Shown one piece after another: positions 45,999 to 54,936 of a stretch of 64,000 nt of DNA. The stretch comes from Microbacterium maritypicum (lineage in GTDB: Bacteria; Actinomycetota; Actinomycetes; Actinomycetales; Microbacteriaceae), in assembly GCF_008868125.1 (NCBI RefSeq), contig NZ_WAAQ01000002.1, positions 868,001 to 932,000 of the forward strand, in the 5' to 3' direction. The notes below the pieces were generated by a model that worked only from the letters and a program-made list of their open reading frames with translations, was not told where the DNA came from and made no database searches. The translations under genes and the position numbers were made by a program. The stretch's first letter is position 1; each line of letters opens with the position of its first letter.

Positions 45999-46961
45999 CT
46001 GCGCCCGGCGTCTCTCCCGGGCGATCGTGGGGTGCGTGCGGAGGTACTCCTCGAAGGCCTGCCTGCTCGTGCGCAGCGGGGTGTAGCCGAACACCCTCTT
46101 GAGGTCTGCGTTGGCCAGGACCGGCCGGTACCGCAAGAAGGGGACTTTCTCCGGTCCGTGCTCCGTGAGACGCAGCATCCGCCCGATGCGCAGGGCCCCC
46201 GACAACGCCCACGCCGGGAGGACGAGTTGCGGCTTCCCCAGGCGTTCGGCGATCTCGGGAACGGTCAGGCATCCGTCTCCGGCGACGTTGAAGATGCCCG
46301 GTGGGCCGTCGGTCGCCGCGCGCACCATCGCCGCAGCCACGTCATCCACCCAGATGAAGACGAAGGGCGATGCGGATCCGGCTATCCGGAGTATCCGTCG
46401 TCCATCCCAGAGCGCCGTTATCTGGTTCCGCACCGTCGGCCCGAGAATCGTGCCGATGCGGAACACCACCTGCTGGAGCTCGGGGTGGGCAGCCCGGTGC
46501 TCCGCGAGCATCTCCTCGACCAGGCGCTTGTGCCGCGCGTACGGGAAGGCGTCGTTGCCGCGCAGAGGCTGTTCCTCGTCGATCCATCGGGGGTTGTCCG
46601 CATGGTAGCCGTAGGCGGCCCCGGAGCTGGAGACCACGATCCGCCGGACACCTGCCTCCACGCACGCGGCGAGCACGTTCGCGGACCCGGTGACATCGAC
46701 GCGATACTCCTGCTCGACGTCGCGACCGGGATTGACGATGGCTGCCAGATGCACGACCGTGTCGATCGCGTGCCGTCGCAGGAGCGGGGCGAGGCCGGCT
46801 GAGTCCGTCACATCCAGCGTCTCGTCGATGATGCCGTCGCGAGGCACCCCGTGTCGAAGATCGCCGCAGACGACCAGCTCGACGTCGTCGCGGGCCGCGA
46901 GGGCCGCGGCGACATGCGAACCGAGGAACCCGCTTCCTCCCGTGATGAGCACGCGCGGCAT
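45996..46961 (-). CDS. NAD-dependent epimerase/dehydratase family protein
   Basis: 321 residues, extended SDR. The cofactor motif is ITGGSGFLGSH near residue 6, HLAAIV follows, and the catalytic YxxxK is YARHK. Likely substrates are nucleotide sugars or related carbonyl compounds. The ATG overlaps the stop of the upstream transporter gene (TGATG). It is last in the monooxygenase-transporter-SDR operon. Confidence 0.85.
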   Translation of the reverse strand: MPRVLITGGSGFLGSHVAAALAARDDVELVVCGDLRHGVPRDGIIDETLDVTDSAGLAPLLRRHAIDTVVHLAAIVNPGRDVEQEYRVDVTGSANVLAACVEAGVRRIVVSSSGAAYGYHADNPRWIDEEQPLRGNDAFPYARHKRLVEEMLAEHRAAHPELQQVVFRIGTILGPTVRNQITALWDGRRILRIAGSASPFVFIWVDDVAAAMVRAATDGPPGIFNVAGDGCLTVPEIAERLGKPQLVLPAWALSGALRIGRMLRLTEHGPEKVPFLRYRPVLANADLKRVFGYTPLRTSRQAFEEYLRTHPTIARERRRAQ

Positions 46962-47911
46962 CAGGCAGCCTCCGCCTTCGTGCGGCCGCTCGCGTCGCCG
47001 GACGAGGAGCCAGTTCGTCTTCTGGTGTGCCGCGCCCAGAGCCCGGCGAGCACGAGGCCGGCGATGATGTCCCAGATGCCCCACCAGCCGGCGACGACGG
47101 CCATGCCTCCGAGCCCGTCGAAGAACAGGAACACCAGCCCGAGGCCGAGGCCGGCGTTGCGGATGCCGACCTCGAACGTCATGGCCTTGCGCTCGCGGGT
47201 GCCGAGCCCGCCGATCACCGCTGTGCCGTAGCCGAGGGCCAGGGCGACAGCGTCGTGGACCGCGACCACGATCAGGATGATGCCGAGGACCTGCACGAAC
47301 ACCGCCCAGTTGCCCACGAGCGCGGCGATGATGAACCCGAGCAGCGCGATGAGGCTGAACCACTTCACGAACGGTTGCACACGGGCGCTGAACCGCGGAG
47401 CGCCGGCACGCAGCAGCAGTCCCAGCGCGAACGGGAGCCCCACGATGAGCAGGACCTCGAGCAGCATGCGCCAGGGGTCGACGGCGACGTCACGCAGCAG
47501 CGTGCGTGCCGTCGGGTGCAGCGATCCCCAGAAGGTGATGCTGAGCGGCATCGCGAAGATGTAGATCAGATTCCCGACCGCCGTGAGCGAGACCGAGAGG
47601 GCGACATTGCCGCCGGCGCGGTGGGTGAGCACCTGCGAGATGTTCCCTGGTGGGCAGCACGCGACCAGGAGCATGCCCAGCGCCATCGACGGCGGCACGG
47701 GAAGCACGAGGGTGAGTGCGAAGGTGGCGATCGGCAGCAGGAGCAGCTGTGCGAGGATCGCGATCACGAACGGTTTCGGATGCTTCGCCACGACGCGGAA
47801 GTCGCTCGGCGAGGTGTCGAGGGCGATGCCGAACATGATCAGGCCGAGCACGACGTTGAGGATCGTGAGCGTGCCCGGCGTGAAGGACAGGACCACGTCG
47901 TCGACGTTCAC
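46961..47911 (-). CDS. Bile acid:sodium symporter (BASS) family transporter
   Basis: 316 residues with about nine or ten membrane helices. GIALDTSPSDF, CCPPGNISQVL (after helix 4) and EVGIRNAGLGLGL are the sodium-site motifs of BASS proteins. Bacterial members import organic acids or pantoate-like compounds. The GTG start overlaps the monooxygenase stop (GTGA), so the two probably act on the same compound. Confidence 0.88.
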   Translation of the reverse strand: MNVDDVVLSFTPGTLTILNVVLGLIMFGIALDTSPSDFRVVAKHPKPFVIAILAQLLLLPIATFALTLVLPVPPSMALGMLLVACCPPGNISQVLTHRAGGNVALSVSLTAVGNLIYIFAMPLSITFWGSLHPTARTLLRDVAVDPWRMLLEVLLIVGLPFALGLLLRAGAPRFSARVQPFVKWFSLIALLGFIIAALVGNWAVFVQVLGIILIVVAVHDAVALALGYGTAVIGGLGTRERKAMTFEVGIRNAGLGLGLVFLFFDGLGGMAVVAGWWGIWDIIAGLVLAGLWARHTRRRTGSSSGDASGRTKAEAA

Positions 47912-49200
47912 GCCGACACCTCCAGCGCGCTCTTCTCGCGCCGCACAGCGCCCCGGTAGGCGTCCTTGTTGACGTAGTACGCCATCCGGTCCAGGCCCAG
48001 GTAGCGGTAGCCGCCGGTCACATCGGGCCAGGGTGCTCCGGTCACCCGCTCGCGGAAACGGGCGGCGCGCGCGGGGTCCTCCTCGACGGCGGAGAGGTAG
48101 GCCGCGAGCAGCTCGGCCTGTTCGTAGCGGCCCTGCCAGCCGATGCCTGAGGCCTCGATCATGCCCATCACGTAGAGGCCGTTGAACGATGCGGGGAAGA
48201 CGTTGAGGAACAGCCGGGGCGAGGCGCCGCGCCAGTGCAGGTGCTCCCTGTCCACGAACGGGTAGTCGAGGGTGTACCCGGTGGCGAGCAGCACCAGCTC
48301 GTAGTCGTCGGCGCTGCCGTCGCGGAAGTGCACCGCCGTCCCCTCGAATCGGGCGATGTCCGGCCGGATGCGCAGGTCGCCCTGCCCGAGGTGATTCAGG
48401 ATCAGGGTGTTCACGATCGGGTGCGACTCGTAGATGCGGTAGTCGGGCCGGGGGAACCCGAACCGCACGGGGTCACCCGTGAAGGCCCGTAGCACGCGGC
48501 TGTCGACCGCCTGCTTGATGCGCGCCGGAAGTGGGCGTCCCTGATTGAGGGTGTCGCTGGGCCTGCCGAACAGGTAGCGGGGTACGAAGTAGTACCCGCG
48601 CCGCACACTCATGTCGACCGAGACCGCATGGTGCACGGCATCCACCGCGATGTCGCAGCCGGAGTTGCCTGCGCCGATCAGCAGTACGCGCTTGTCCTTC
48701 AGCTGCTCGGGCGACTTGTAGGCACTCGTGTGCAGCAGCTCGCCGCTGAACTCCCCGGTGAACGTCGGCACGTTCGGCTCGGCGAGCGTCCCGTTCGCGA
48801 GGACGACTCCGGCATACCAGCGGGTCTCGTTCCCCGTGGGGCCGGCACTGGTCAGGTCCCAGCCGCCGTCGCGCGGCTCGAGGCGGGTGACCCTGGTGTC
48901 GAACCGGAACAGCTCGGTGAGTCCGAAGTGCTCCGCGTAGTCGTCGAAGTACTTCTTGAGCACCCGGTGACCGGGGTAGTCGACGCGAGAGCGCATCGGG
49001 AACTCGGCGAACTCGGTGGTCGTGCGCGAGGAGATGAGGTGTGCGGATTCGTACATCGTGCTGCGGGGATTGGTGATGTCCCACAGCCCGCCGACGCCGT
49101 GCGACGCCTCGTAACCGTCGACGGTGATCCCGCGCGTGTGCAACGCACGTGCTGCGGCGAGGCCCGACGGCCCCGCGCCGATCACGGCATATCTGTTCAT
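47908..49200 (-). CDS. Flavin-containing monooxygenase
   Basis: 430 residues from ATG 49200. FAD motif GAGPSGLAA at residue 8, NADP motif GAGNSGCD in the middle and the ATGYTLDYPF C-terminal block are those of FMO/Baeyer-Villiger-type enzymes. It oxygenates S, N or ketone substrates with NADPH. It heads an operon with the BASS transporter and an SDR, which suggests uptake and oxidation of an organic compound. Confidence 0.88.
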   Translation of the reverse strand: MNRYAVIGAGPSGLAAARALHTRGITVDGYEASHGVGGLWDITNPRSTMYESAHLISSRTTTEFAEFPMRSRVDYPGHRVLKKYFDDYAEHFGLTELFRFDTRVTRLEPRDGGWDLTSAGPTGNETRWYAGVVLANGTLAEPNVPTFTGEFSGELLHTSAYKSPEQLKDKRVLLIGAGNSGCDIAVDAVHHAVSVDMSVRRGYYFVPRYLFGRPSDTLNQGRPLPARIKQAVDSRVLRAFTGDPVRFGFPRPDYRIYESHPIVNTLILNHLGQGDLRIRPDIARFEGTAVHFRDGSADDYELVLLATGYTLDYPFVDREHLHWRGASPRLFLNVFPASFNGLYVMGMIEASGIGWQGRYEQAELLAAYLSAVEEDPARAARFRERVTGAPWPDVTGGYRYLGLDRMAYYVNKDAYRGAVRREKSALEVSA

Positions 49201-49231
49201 CTGGCTCCCCGCACATCGTCGTGCTCGAAAA

Positions 49232-49271
49232 ACGCCCCCGCCCACCGATCGTATCGGCAGCGCGGGGGCGT
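49232..49271 (-). terminator. Intrinsic terminator of the mannitol operon
   Basis: 10-bp GC stem (49232-49241 with 49262-49271) enclosing a second hairpin (49245-49249 with 49253-49257). Read leftward the RNA ends in five U residues, the best intrinsic terminator in the window. Confidence 0.88.
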
Positions 49272-49285
49272 GGATGAGCTGTGGG

Positions 49286-50443
49286 TCAGGCGATATCGAG
49301 GCCGTGCTGCCGGGCGGCGACGGCGTCGCGGACCGAGCGGAACAGCGGATGCTCGGGGTCGAGGCCCGTCGTCCTCGTGGTGAGAGCGTCAGGGTCCTCG
49401 GTCCGCAGCAGCTGCTGCAGCTCGACCGACTGCTCGTCCGCCGGGTCGTCGAATTCGAGCGCTGCCGAGACGGCCGCGACCAGAGCCTCAGTGGGCAGGC
49501 CGCGCTCCGCGGCCATGGCGGCAGGACCCACGAAGCGCTCGTGCCGGGAGATCTTGCGCAGCGGTTGGCGACCGACGCGCTGGACGGTGTCGATGAGCGC
49601 GGGGTTGCGGAACCGATCGAGGATCGTCGCACGGTAGCCGGCGAGATCGTCCGGGTCCAAGCCGTGCTCGGCGACCAGCACCGCCGATGTCTCCTCGAGA
49701 GCCGCCGAGACGCTCGCCGCGATGGCGGGGTCCGCCAGAGCATCCGAGATGCGTTCGATGCCGGCGCGGGCTCCGAAGTACGCGGTAGCCGCATGGCCCG
49801 TGTTCACCGTGAACAGCTTGCGCTCGATGTACGGGGCCAGGTCGTCGACGAAGTGCGCTCCCGGGATGTGGGGCAGGTTCCCCCTGAACGGCCCTGACTC
49901 GATCGCCCATTCGAAATAGGGCTCGACGGTGACATCGACCCCTGCTCCCTCCGGCTGCGCCGGCACGATGCGGTCCACGGCGGTGTTCGCGAAGACCGCT
50001 CTGGCCAGCAGCGTGTCGGCATCCGCCCCTGCGGCCGCGGCGATCTCGCGGCGGAGCAGGTCGGTAGCGCCGATCGCGTTCTCGCACGCCATCACCTGCA
50101 GCGGCCCGGCGGCGGGGGAGCGCAAGGCGAGCCCCGCGACGATCGACGGAGCCACGAAGCGCAGCACGGTCGGTCCGACCGCGGTCGTGACGATGTCGGC
50201 CGATGCGACCTCCTCGGCCACGACGGCGGGGTCCGTCCGGCTGTTCACCGCTCGGAAGCCGGTGACGACGTGATCGGTCCCTCCGGGGCCGGCCTCGTGC
50301 ACGGTATAGGAGTCGACCGCGTTGATCGCGTCGACCAGGGCATCCGCGACGTCGGAGAACACGACCTCGTACCCGCCCTGGCGCAGCAGCAGACCGACGA
50401 ACCCGCGCCCGATGTTGCCCGCCCCGAAGTGGACCGCCTTCAT
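49286..50443 (-). CDS. mtlD: Mannitol-1-phosphate 5-dehydrogenase
   Basis: 385 residues. NAD motif [12 protein letters not shown] at the N terminus; [16 protein letters not shown] holds conserved substrate residues. It oxidises mannitol-1-phosphate to fructose-6-phosphate. Its ATG overlaps the mtlF stop (ATGA). Confidence 0.95.
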   Translation of the reverse strand: MKAVHFGAGNIGRGFVGLLLRQGGYEVVFSDVADALVDAINAVDSYTVHEAGPGGTDHVVTGFRAVNSRTDPAVVAEEVASADIVTTAVGPTVLRFVAPSIVAGLALRSPAAGPLQVMACENAIGATDLLRREIAAAAGADADTLLARAVFANTAVDRIVPAQPEGAGVDVTVEPYFEWAIESGPFRGNLPHIPGAHFVDDLAPYIERKLFTVNTGHAATAYFGARAGIERISDALADPAIAASVSAALEETSAVLVAEHGLDPDDLAGYRATILDRFRNPALIDTVQRVGRQPLRKISRHERFVGPAAMAAERGLPTEALVAAVSAALEFDDPADEQSVELQQLLRTEDPDALTTRTTGLDPEHPLFRSVRDAVAARQHGLDIA

Positions 50444-50874
50444 CCCTCGTTCACCTCCGAGAGGAGGGCGTAGAGCTCCTCGGGGGTCTGCGCCGCGGTG
50501 AGCCGCGCGACATCGTCCTCCTCGGAGAACAGGATCGCGATGCGGGAGAGGATCTCCAGGTGCTCGTCACCGACACCCGCGATGCCGATCACGAACGTCG
50601 CCGGGTCGCCGGCCCAGTCCACGCCGCCGTCGTAGCGGACGACGGACAGGGCCGAGGCGAGGATCGCATCCTTCGCGTCGTTCGTGCCGTGCGGGATGGC
50701 GAGGCCATTGCCCATGAAGGTCGACACAGTCTCCTCGCGCTGCCTCATCGCATCGACGTACGCCGGTGTCACGGCTCCGGCGGCGACCAGGATGTCGGTC
50801 GCCTCCTGGAGCGCGTCGTCCCGCGTCGCCCCTCCGGGATGGATGCGGACCTGCTCGGGGGTGAGAACGCTCAT
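50440..50874 (-). CDS. mtlF: PTS mannitol-specific enzyme IIA
   Basis: 144 residues, a free IIA domain of the mannitol/fructose family. The phospho-accepting His is in [10 protein letters not shown] near residue 61. It takes phosphate from HPr and passes it to the IIB domain of MtlA. Overlaps on both sides keep it in the operon. Confidence 0.94.
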   Translation of the reverse strand: MSVLTPEQVRIHPGGATRDDALQEATDILVAAGAVTPAYVDAMRQREETVSTFMGNGLAIPHGTNDAKDAILASALSVVRYDGGVDWAGDPATFVIGIAGVGDEHLEILSRIAILFSEEDDVARLTAAQTPEELYALLSEVNEG

Positions 50875-52496
50875 TCTGCTTCCTTTCGCTGCTCGCGCAC
50901 CATCTCGACGACCTCTTCGTACTTGGGCGAGTTCATGAAGTTGTCGACCGACACGTGGACCGAGTTCGGCGACTTCGCGGTGGCGCGCTCGGTGAGCTGC
51001 TGCTGCGTGATCACCACGTCGGCAGTGCCGTCGAGGTTCGCGATCGCCTGGTTGGTGACGGTGATGTCCTCGATGCCGGCCTTCTTGAGCTTGTTGCGCA
51101 GGACGCTGGCGCCCATGGCGGACGATCCCATACCGGCGTCGCACGCGAACACGATGCGCTCGATCGGAGTGGTGGCGATCGCGGTGGTGCTCGGAGCGGC
51201 CGCAGCCTCGGGGGTCGTCGCCGCCGTCGACGTCCGCAGGGCATCCATCGCGGCGGACGACTTGCCCTTGTTCGCCTCTGTCTGCGCGATCGCCGCGCCG
51301 AAGGTGTCTCCTTCGGCCTCGAGGTCGCGCTTGTGGGAGGCCCGCAGGAACACCGCCGTGAGCAGGAAGGTCACGACCGCGGCCAGCACGACCGAGAGGT
51401 ACACGACCAGCAGGTTCGCCACTCCGCCCGCCGCCGGTGCGACCGCCGCGGCCGTGACCGCGATGATGCTGCCCGGAGCCGCGGGGAAGGCGAGTCCGCC
51501 GTTCAGCACCATGTTCGTCGTGACGCCGGTGGCACCACCCGCGATGAGCGCGAGGATGGTGATCGGCTTGCTCAGCGCGTACGGGAAGTAGATCTCGTGG
51601 ATGCCGCCGAAGAACTGGATGATCGCCGCGCCCGGTGCCGACGCCTTCGCCGCGCCGACGCCGAAGAAGCTGAACGCGAGCAGCAGACCGATGCCGGGGC
51701 CGGGGTTCGCCTCGATGAGGAACAGGATCGACTTGCCGGCCTCCTCGACCTGCTGCAGACCCAGGGGGGTGAACACGCCGTGGTTGATGGCGTTGTTGAG
51801 GAACAGCACCTTGGCCGGTTCGACGATGACCGAGAGCAGCGGCAGCAGCTGGTAGTTCACCAGCCAGTCCACGATCGTGCCGAGGAAGGTGCTCACCGCG
51901 AGCATCACCGGTCCGAACACGAAGAAGCCGACGATGGCGAGCAGCATGCCGAGGATGCCGGCGGAGAAGTTGTTCACCAGCATCTCGAAGCCCGGACGGA
52001 TCTTGCCGTCCCACAGCCGGTCCATCTGCTTCGTGATCCACGCTGCGAGCGGGCCCATGATCATCGCGCCGAGGAACATCGGGATGTTCGTGCCGACGAT
52101 CACACCCATCGTCGCGATCACGGCGACCACGCCGCCGCGCTCGCCGTAGATCATGCGACCGCCGGTGTTGGCGATGAGCAGCGGAAGCAGGTAGGTGACC
52201 ATCGGCCCGACGAGGCCGACATACTGCGGGAACGTGGCGCCGTTCTCGTCCTGGGCGAGAGCCGTCATCGCTCCCTGCCAGCCGATGACGTCGGCGTTTC
52301 CGAAGCCGCCGAGGAGGTCGGACACCGGATGCCACCACCCCAGCCAGCCGACGGCGATGAAGAGCATCGTGATGAAGCCCCAGGCGATGAAGGCCGCGAT
52401 GTTGGGCATGATCATGCCCGAGAGGAACGTGCCGAAACGCTGCACTCCTACGCGGAGGCCGCCCGGTTTCGTGGCGGCAGGTGACGTCGTCGTCAT
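50871..52496 (-). CDS. mtlA: PTS mannitol transporter subunit IICB
   Basis: 541 residues. The IIC domain (about 15-375) has the FGGIHEIYFPY substrate motif; a linker rich in Ala/Thr (about 410-440) leads to IIB with the phospho-Cys in VFACDAGMGSSAMGA. It imports and phosphorylates mannitol. No IIA domain is fused; it is separate as MtlF. The start overlaps the ptsI stop (ATGA). Confidence 0.95.
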   Translation of the reverse strand: MTTTSPAATKPGGLRVGVQRFGTFLSGMIMPNIAAFIAWGFITMLFIAVGWLGWWHPVSDLLGGFGNADVIGWQGAMTALAQDENGATFPQYVGLVGPMVTYLLPLLIANTGGRMIYGERGGVVAVIATMGVIVGTNIPMFLGAMIMGPLAAWITKQMDRLWDGKIRPGFEMLVNNFSAGILGMLLAIVGFFVFGPVMLAVSTFLGTIVDWLVNYQLLPLLSVIVEPAKVLFLNNAINHGVFTPLGLQQVEEAGKSILFLIEANPGPGIGLLLAFSFFGVGAAKASAPGAAIIQFFGGIHEIYFPYALSKPITILALIAGGATGVTTNMVLNGGLAFPAAPGSIIAVTAAAVAPAAGGVANLLVVYLSVVLAAVVTFLLTAVFLRASHKRDLEAEGDTFGAAIAQTEANKGKSSAAMDALRTSTAATTPEAAAAPSTTAIATTPIERIVFACDAGMGSSAMGASVLRNKLKKAGIEDITVTNQAIANLDGTADVVITQQQLTERATAKSPNSVHVSVDNFMNSPKYEEVVEMVREQRKEAE

Positions 52497-54178
52497 GATG
52501 TCGTCTCTTTCTTGTGGAGGGGGAGTTCCGCGGCGAGCGTCGCCGCGGCGGTACGGGCGGAGGGGGCATCGTCAGCGGCCAGGGCGGCTTCGGCGAGGCT
52601 CCGCGCCTCGGACAGGGTGCGTTCGGACAGTGCGTGTCGCACGTCCGCCAGAGCGGACGGCGCCATCGAGAGGCTCGTGGCTCCGAGCCCGACGAGCACG
52701 ACGGCCAGCAGCGGGTCGGCCGCCGCCTCGCCGCAGATGCCGACGGGTTTGGCCAGTCGGGCGCCCGCATCGCCGACCTCGCGGACGAGTCTGAGCACGG
52801 CCGGATGCCAGGGGTCCTGGAAACCGGCGACGGAACCCAGCATGCGGTCGGCGGCCATCGTGTACTGCGTGAGGTCGTTGGTGCCGATCGAGGCGAAGTC
52901 GGCGTGCGCGAGCACGCGGTCGGCGAGCAGGGCGCTCGCGGGGATCTCGACCATCACCCCGGCCGTCTGCAGGCCGTATTCGCGGGCGAGACCCGTGAAG
53001 TACACGGTCTCCTCGACCGTGGCGACCATGGGGGCCATCACCCAGAGGTCGGCCTCGGTCTCGGCGTCGGCTTCGGCGAGGGCGGTCAGCTGCTCGCGCA
53101 GGATGTCCTCGCTCGCCCGGAGGGCCCGGAGGCCCCGGAGCCCCAGCGCGGGATTCTCCTCGTGCGCGTCGTTGAGGAACGCCAGCGGCTTGTCGGCACC
53201 GGCATCCAGCATCCGCACCACGACCTTCTTGCCCGGAAACGCCGCCAGCAGCGCCCGGTAGGACTCGCGCTGCTGGGCGATCGTCGGCGCCTGCGCCGAG
53301 GAGAGGAACAGGAACTCGGTGCGGAACAGCCCGACGCCCTCGGCCCCCCGAGCGACCGCATCCGCAGCGTCTGCGGGCTTCCCCAGATTCGCGAGCAGTG
53401 CGACAGGCGTGCCGTCGGCGAGGGCGCCGGGAGTCAGCGGAGCGGCGTCGGCCGAGCGGCGGGCGGCAGCGCGCTGCGTGGCACGGTCCTTCTCCTCTTC
53501 GGTCGGTTCGCGGGTCACGACCCCGGCGGCGGCGTCGACGATCACCGTCTCGCCCGTGGTGAGCAGTGCACCGTCCGCGACGCCGACGATCGCGACGATG
53601 CCCTTCTCCCTGGCGAGGATCGCCGTGTGCGACGTGGGCCCGCCGTCGGTCGTGATCAGCGCGAGGACCTGGTCCAGGTCGAGGAGGGCGGTGTCGGCGG
53701 GGGCGAGGTCTCGCGCGACCAGGACGAACGGGTGTCCCGGGCTGGGCACTCCGGGGGCGTCGACGCCCCGAAGATGCGCGAGGACTCGCTGTGCGATGTC
53801 GTCGAGGTCGGCAGCCCGCTCGCCGAGATAGCCGCCGACGGCCTCGAGTGTCGCGCGGAATCCGGCGAACGCGTCGTGCACGGCCCACTCGGCGGTCGCG
53901 CCGGCGTCGATGCGGGTGTCGACCTCGTCCTGGAGGGTCGGGTCCTCGGCGATCATCGCCTGTGCCTCGAGCACCTCCTGCGCGGAGCCGCCCGCGGCCG
54001 CGCCGCGCTCGTTCAGCTCTCGGGCGACCGTCGCGACGGCATCGTGGACCCGGGCGCGCTCGGCTTCGGCACCCACGGTGCTCGGCGTGTTCTCCGGGGC
54101 GGGCATCGCCTCGGACATGCGGATGATCGGCCCCTGTGCGACACCGAGACCGATCCCCACTCCGCGCAGCTCGCTCAT
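52493..54178 (-). CDS. ptsI: Phosphoenolpyruvate-protein phosphotransferase (PTS enzyme I)
   Basis: 561 residues. The active-site His is in TDGGPTSHTAILARE; the PEP-binding domain has GVGLFRTEFLF, and the C-terminal signature is SIGTNDLTQYTMAADR. It transfers phosphate from PEP to HPr. Lying inside the mannitol operon is unusual, because EI normally serves all PTS sugars. Confidence 0.95.
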   Translation of the reverse strand: MSELRGVGIGLGVAQGPIIRMSEAMPAPENTPSTVGAEAERARVHDAVATVARELNERGAAAGGSAQEVLEAQAMIAEDPTLQDEVDTRIDAGATAEWAVHDAFAGFRATLEAVGGYLGERAADLDDIAQRVLAHLRGVDAPGVPSPGHPFVLVARDLAPADTALLDLDQVLALITTDGGPTSHTAILAREKGIVAIVGVADGALLTTGETVIVDAAAGVVTREPTEEEKDRATQRAAARRSADAAPLTPGALADGTPVALLANLGKPADAADAVARGAEGVGLFRTEFLFLSSAQAPTIAQQRESYRALLAAFPGKKVVVRMLDAGADKPLAFLNDAHEENPALGLRGLRALRASEDILREQLTALAEADAETEADLWVMAPMVATVEETVYFTGLAREYGLQTAGVMVEIPASALLADRVLAHADFASIGTNDLTQYTMAADRMLGSVAGFQDPWHPAVLRLVREVGDAGARLAKPVGICGEAAADPLLAVVLVGLGATSLSMAPSALADVRHALSERTLSEARSLAEAALAADDAPSARTAAATLAAELPLHKKETTS

Positions 54179-54456
54179 CCGGCGGCGTCCTGGTCGTGGT
54201 CCGTGGTGAGCAGTTCGGTGAGGGTGTCGAGGACGCCCTCTGCACCGTCGCCGTCGGCCGTGAGCGTCACGTAGTCCCCGTACTCGATCGCCAGGGCGAT
54301 GACGCCCAGGATGCTCGCCGCGTTGACCGGCTTGCCCGAGTCCTTGGCGATCGTCACGGCGATGCCGGAATCCTTCGCCGCCTGCGCGAAGAGCTTCGCC
54401 GGGCGGGCGTGCAGTCCGTGGGAGGAGCCGATCCGGACGGTGCGGGTGGCGGTCAT
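54175..54456 (-). CDS. ptsH: PTS phosphocarrier protein HPr
   Basis: 93 residues. The phospho-His is in SSHGLHARPA (residue 16), and the regulatory Ser region reads NAASILGVIAL. A tail of ~8 residues with TDHDQD extends the usual length. It overlaps ptsI (ATGA) and the orphan IIB gene (stop/start). Confidence 0.93.
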   Translation of the reverse strand: MTATRTVRIGSSHGLHARPAKLFAQAAKDSGIAVTIAKDSGKPVNAASILGVIALAIEYGDYVTLTADGDGAEGVLDTLTELLTTDHDQDAAG

Positions 54457-54770
54457 GGTGTTCCTTTCGGGGTGTCGCCGGCGGCGGCGAGGATCGATCG
54501 GGCGAAGACGAGGGTGCGGGAGCCGTCGCGGTCGGCGAAGACGTCATGCGGGAGCACTGCGACGGGCGCGTGCGCACGGGTGCGGATGGCTTCCAGCCGG
54601 TCGCTCAGGTGCGGGCCGACGAGGACGAGGTCGGAGCCGGAGTCGGAGACGGAACTCTCCATCCCGGCCGTCGCGTCCCAGTCGAGACCGGCCGCTGCTG
54701 CCGCCGTGCGGAGCCGCTGTGCGACGAACGTGCTCGACGCGCCGGCGCCGCACACCACGAGGATCCTCAT
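54453..54770 (-). CDS. Free-standing PTS IIB-like protein
   Basis: 105 residues. The phospho-Cys P-loop is VVCGAGASSTFVAQRL at residues 5-20, as in lactose/chitobiose-type IIB. There is no matching IIC or IIA nearby other than the mannitol ones, and MtlA already has its own IIB. It is the first gene of the operon, with AGGAAGG before the ATG. It may regulate MtlR or serve a distant IIC. Confidence 0.75.
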   Translation of the reverse strand: MRILVVCGAGASSTFVAQRLRTAAAAAGLDWDATAGMESSVSDSGSDLVLVGPHLSDRLEAIRTRAHAPVAVLPHDVFADRDGSRTLVFARSILAAAGDTPKGTP

Positions 54771-54832
54771 CGATTCCCACCTTCCTGAGAACAGTCTGTG
54801 AACCGGAGGGGGTGCCGCGCCAACAGGTTCCT

Positions 54833-54861
54833 TTCCGCCCCCGCGGAACGAGGGCTTCCGC
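54833..54861. promoter_or_regulatory. Three TTCCGC/GCGGAA half-sites before mtlR
   Basis: TTCCGC (54833-54838), GCGGAA (54843-54848) and TTCCGC (54856-54861) give two interleaved inverted repeats with 4- and 7-nt spacers. Their place between the divergent mtl genes suggests a regulator site. Confidence 0.45.
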
Positions 54862-54865
54862 CCGC

Positions 54866-54879
54866 GCATGCCGGCATGC
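54866..54879. promoter_or_regulatory. 14-bp perfect palindrome in the mtl divergent region
   Basis: GCATGCCGGCATGC reads the same on both strands. It is a candidate operator for the mannitol operon or mtlR. It does not resemble the Bacillus-type MtlR site. Confidence 0.45.
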
Positions 54880-54936
54880 TGACATCATGGAGACCACGTC
54901 GAGACAGTGCGGTCAGCACGCGGGAAGGGGAGGATC

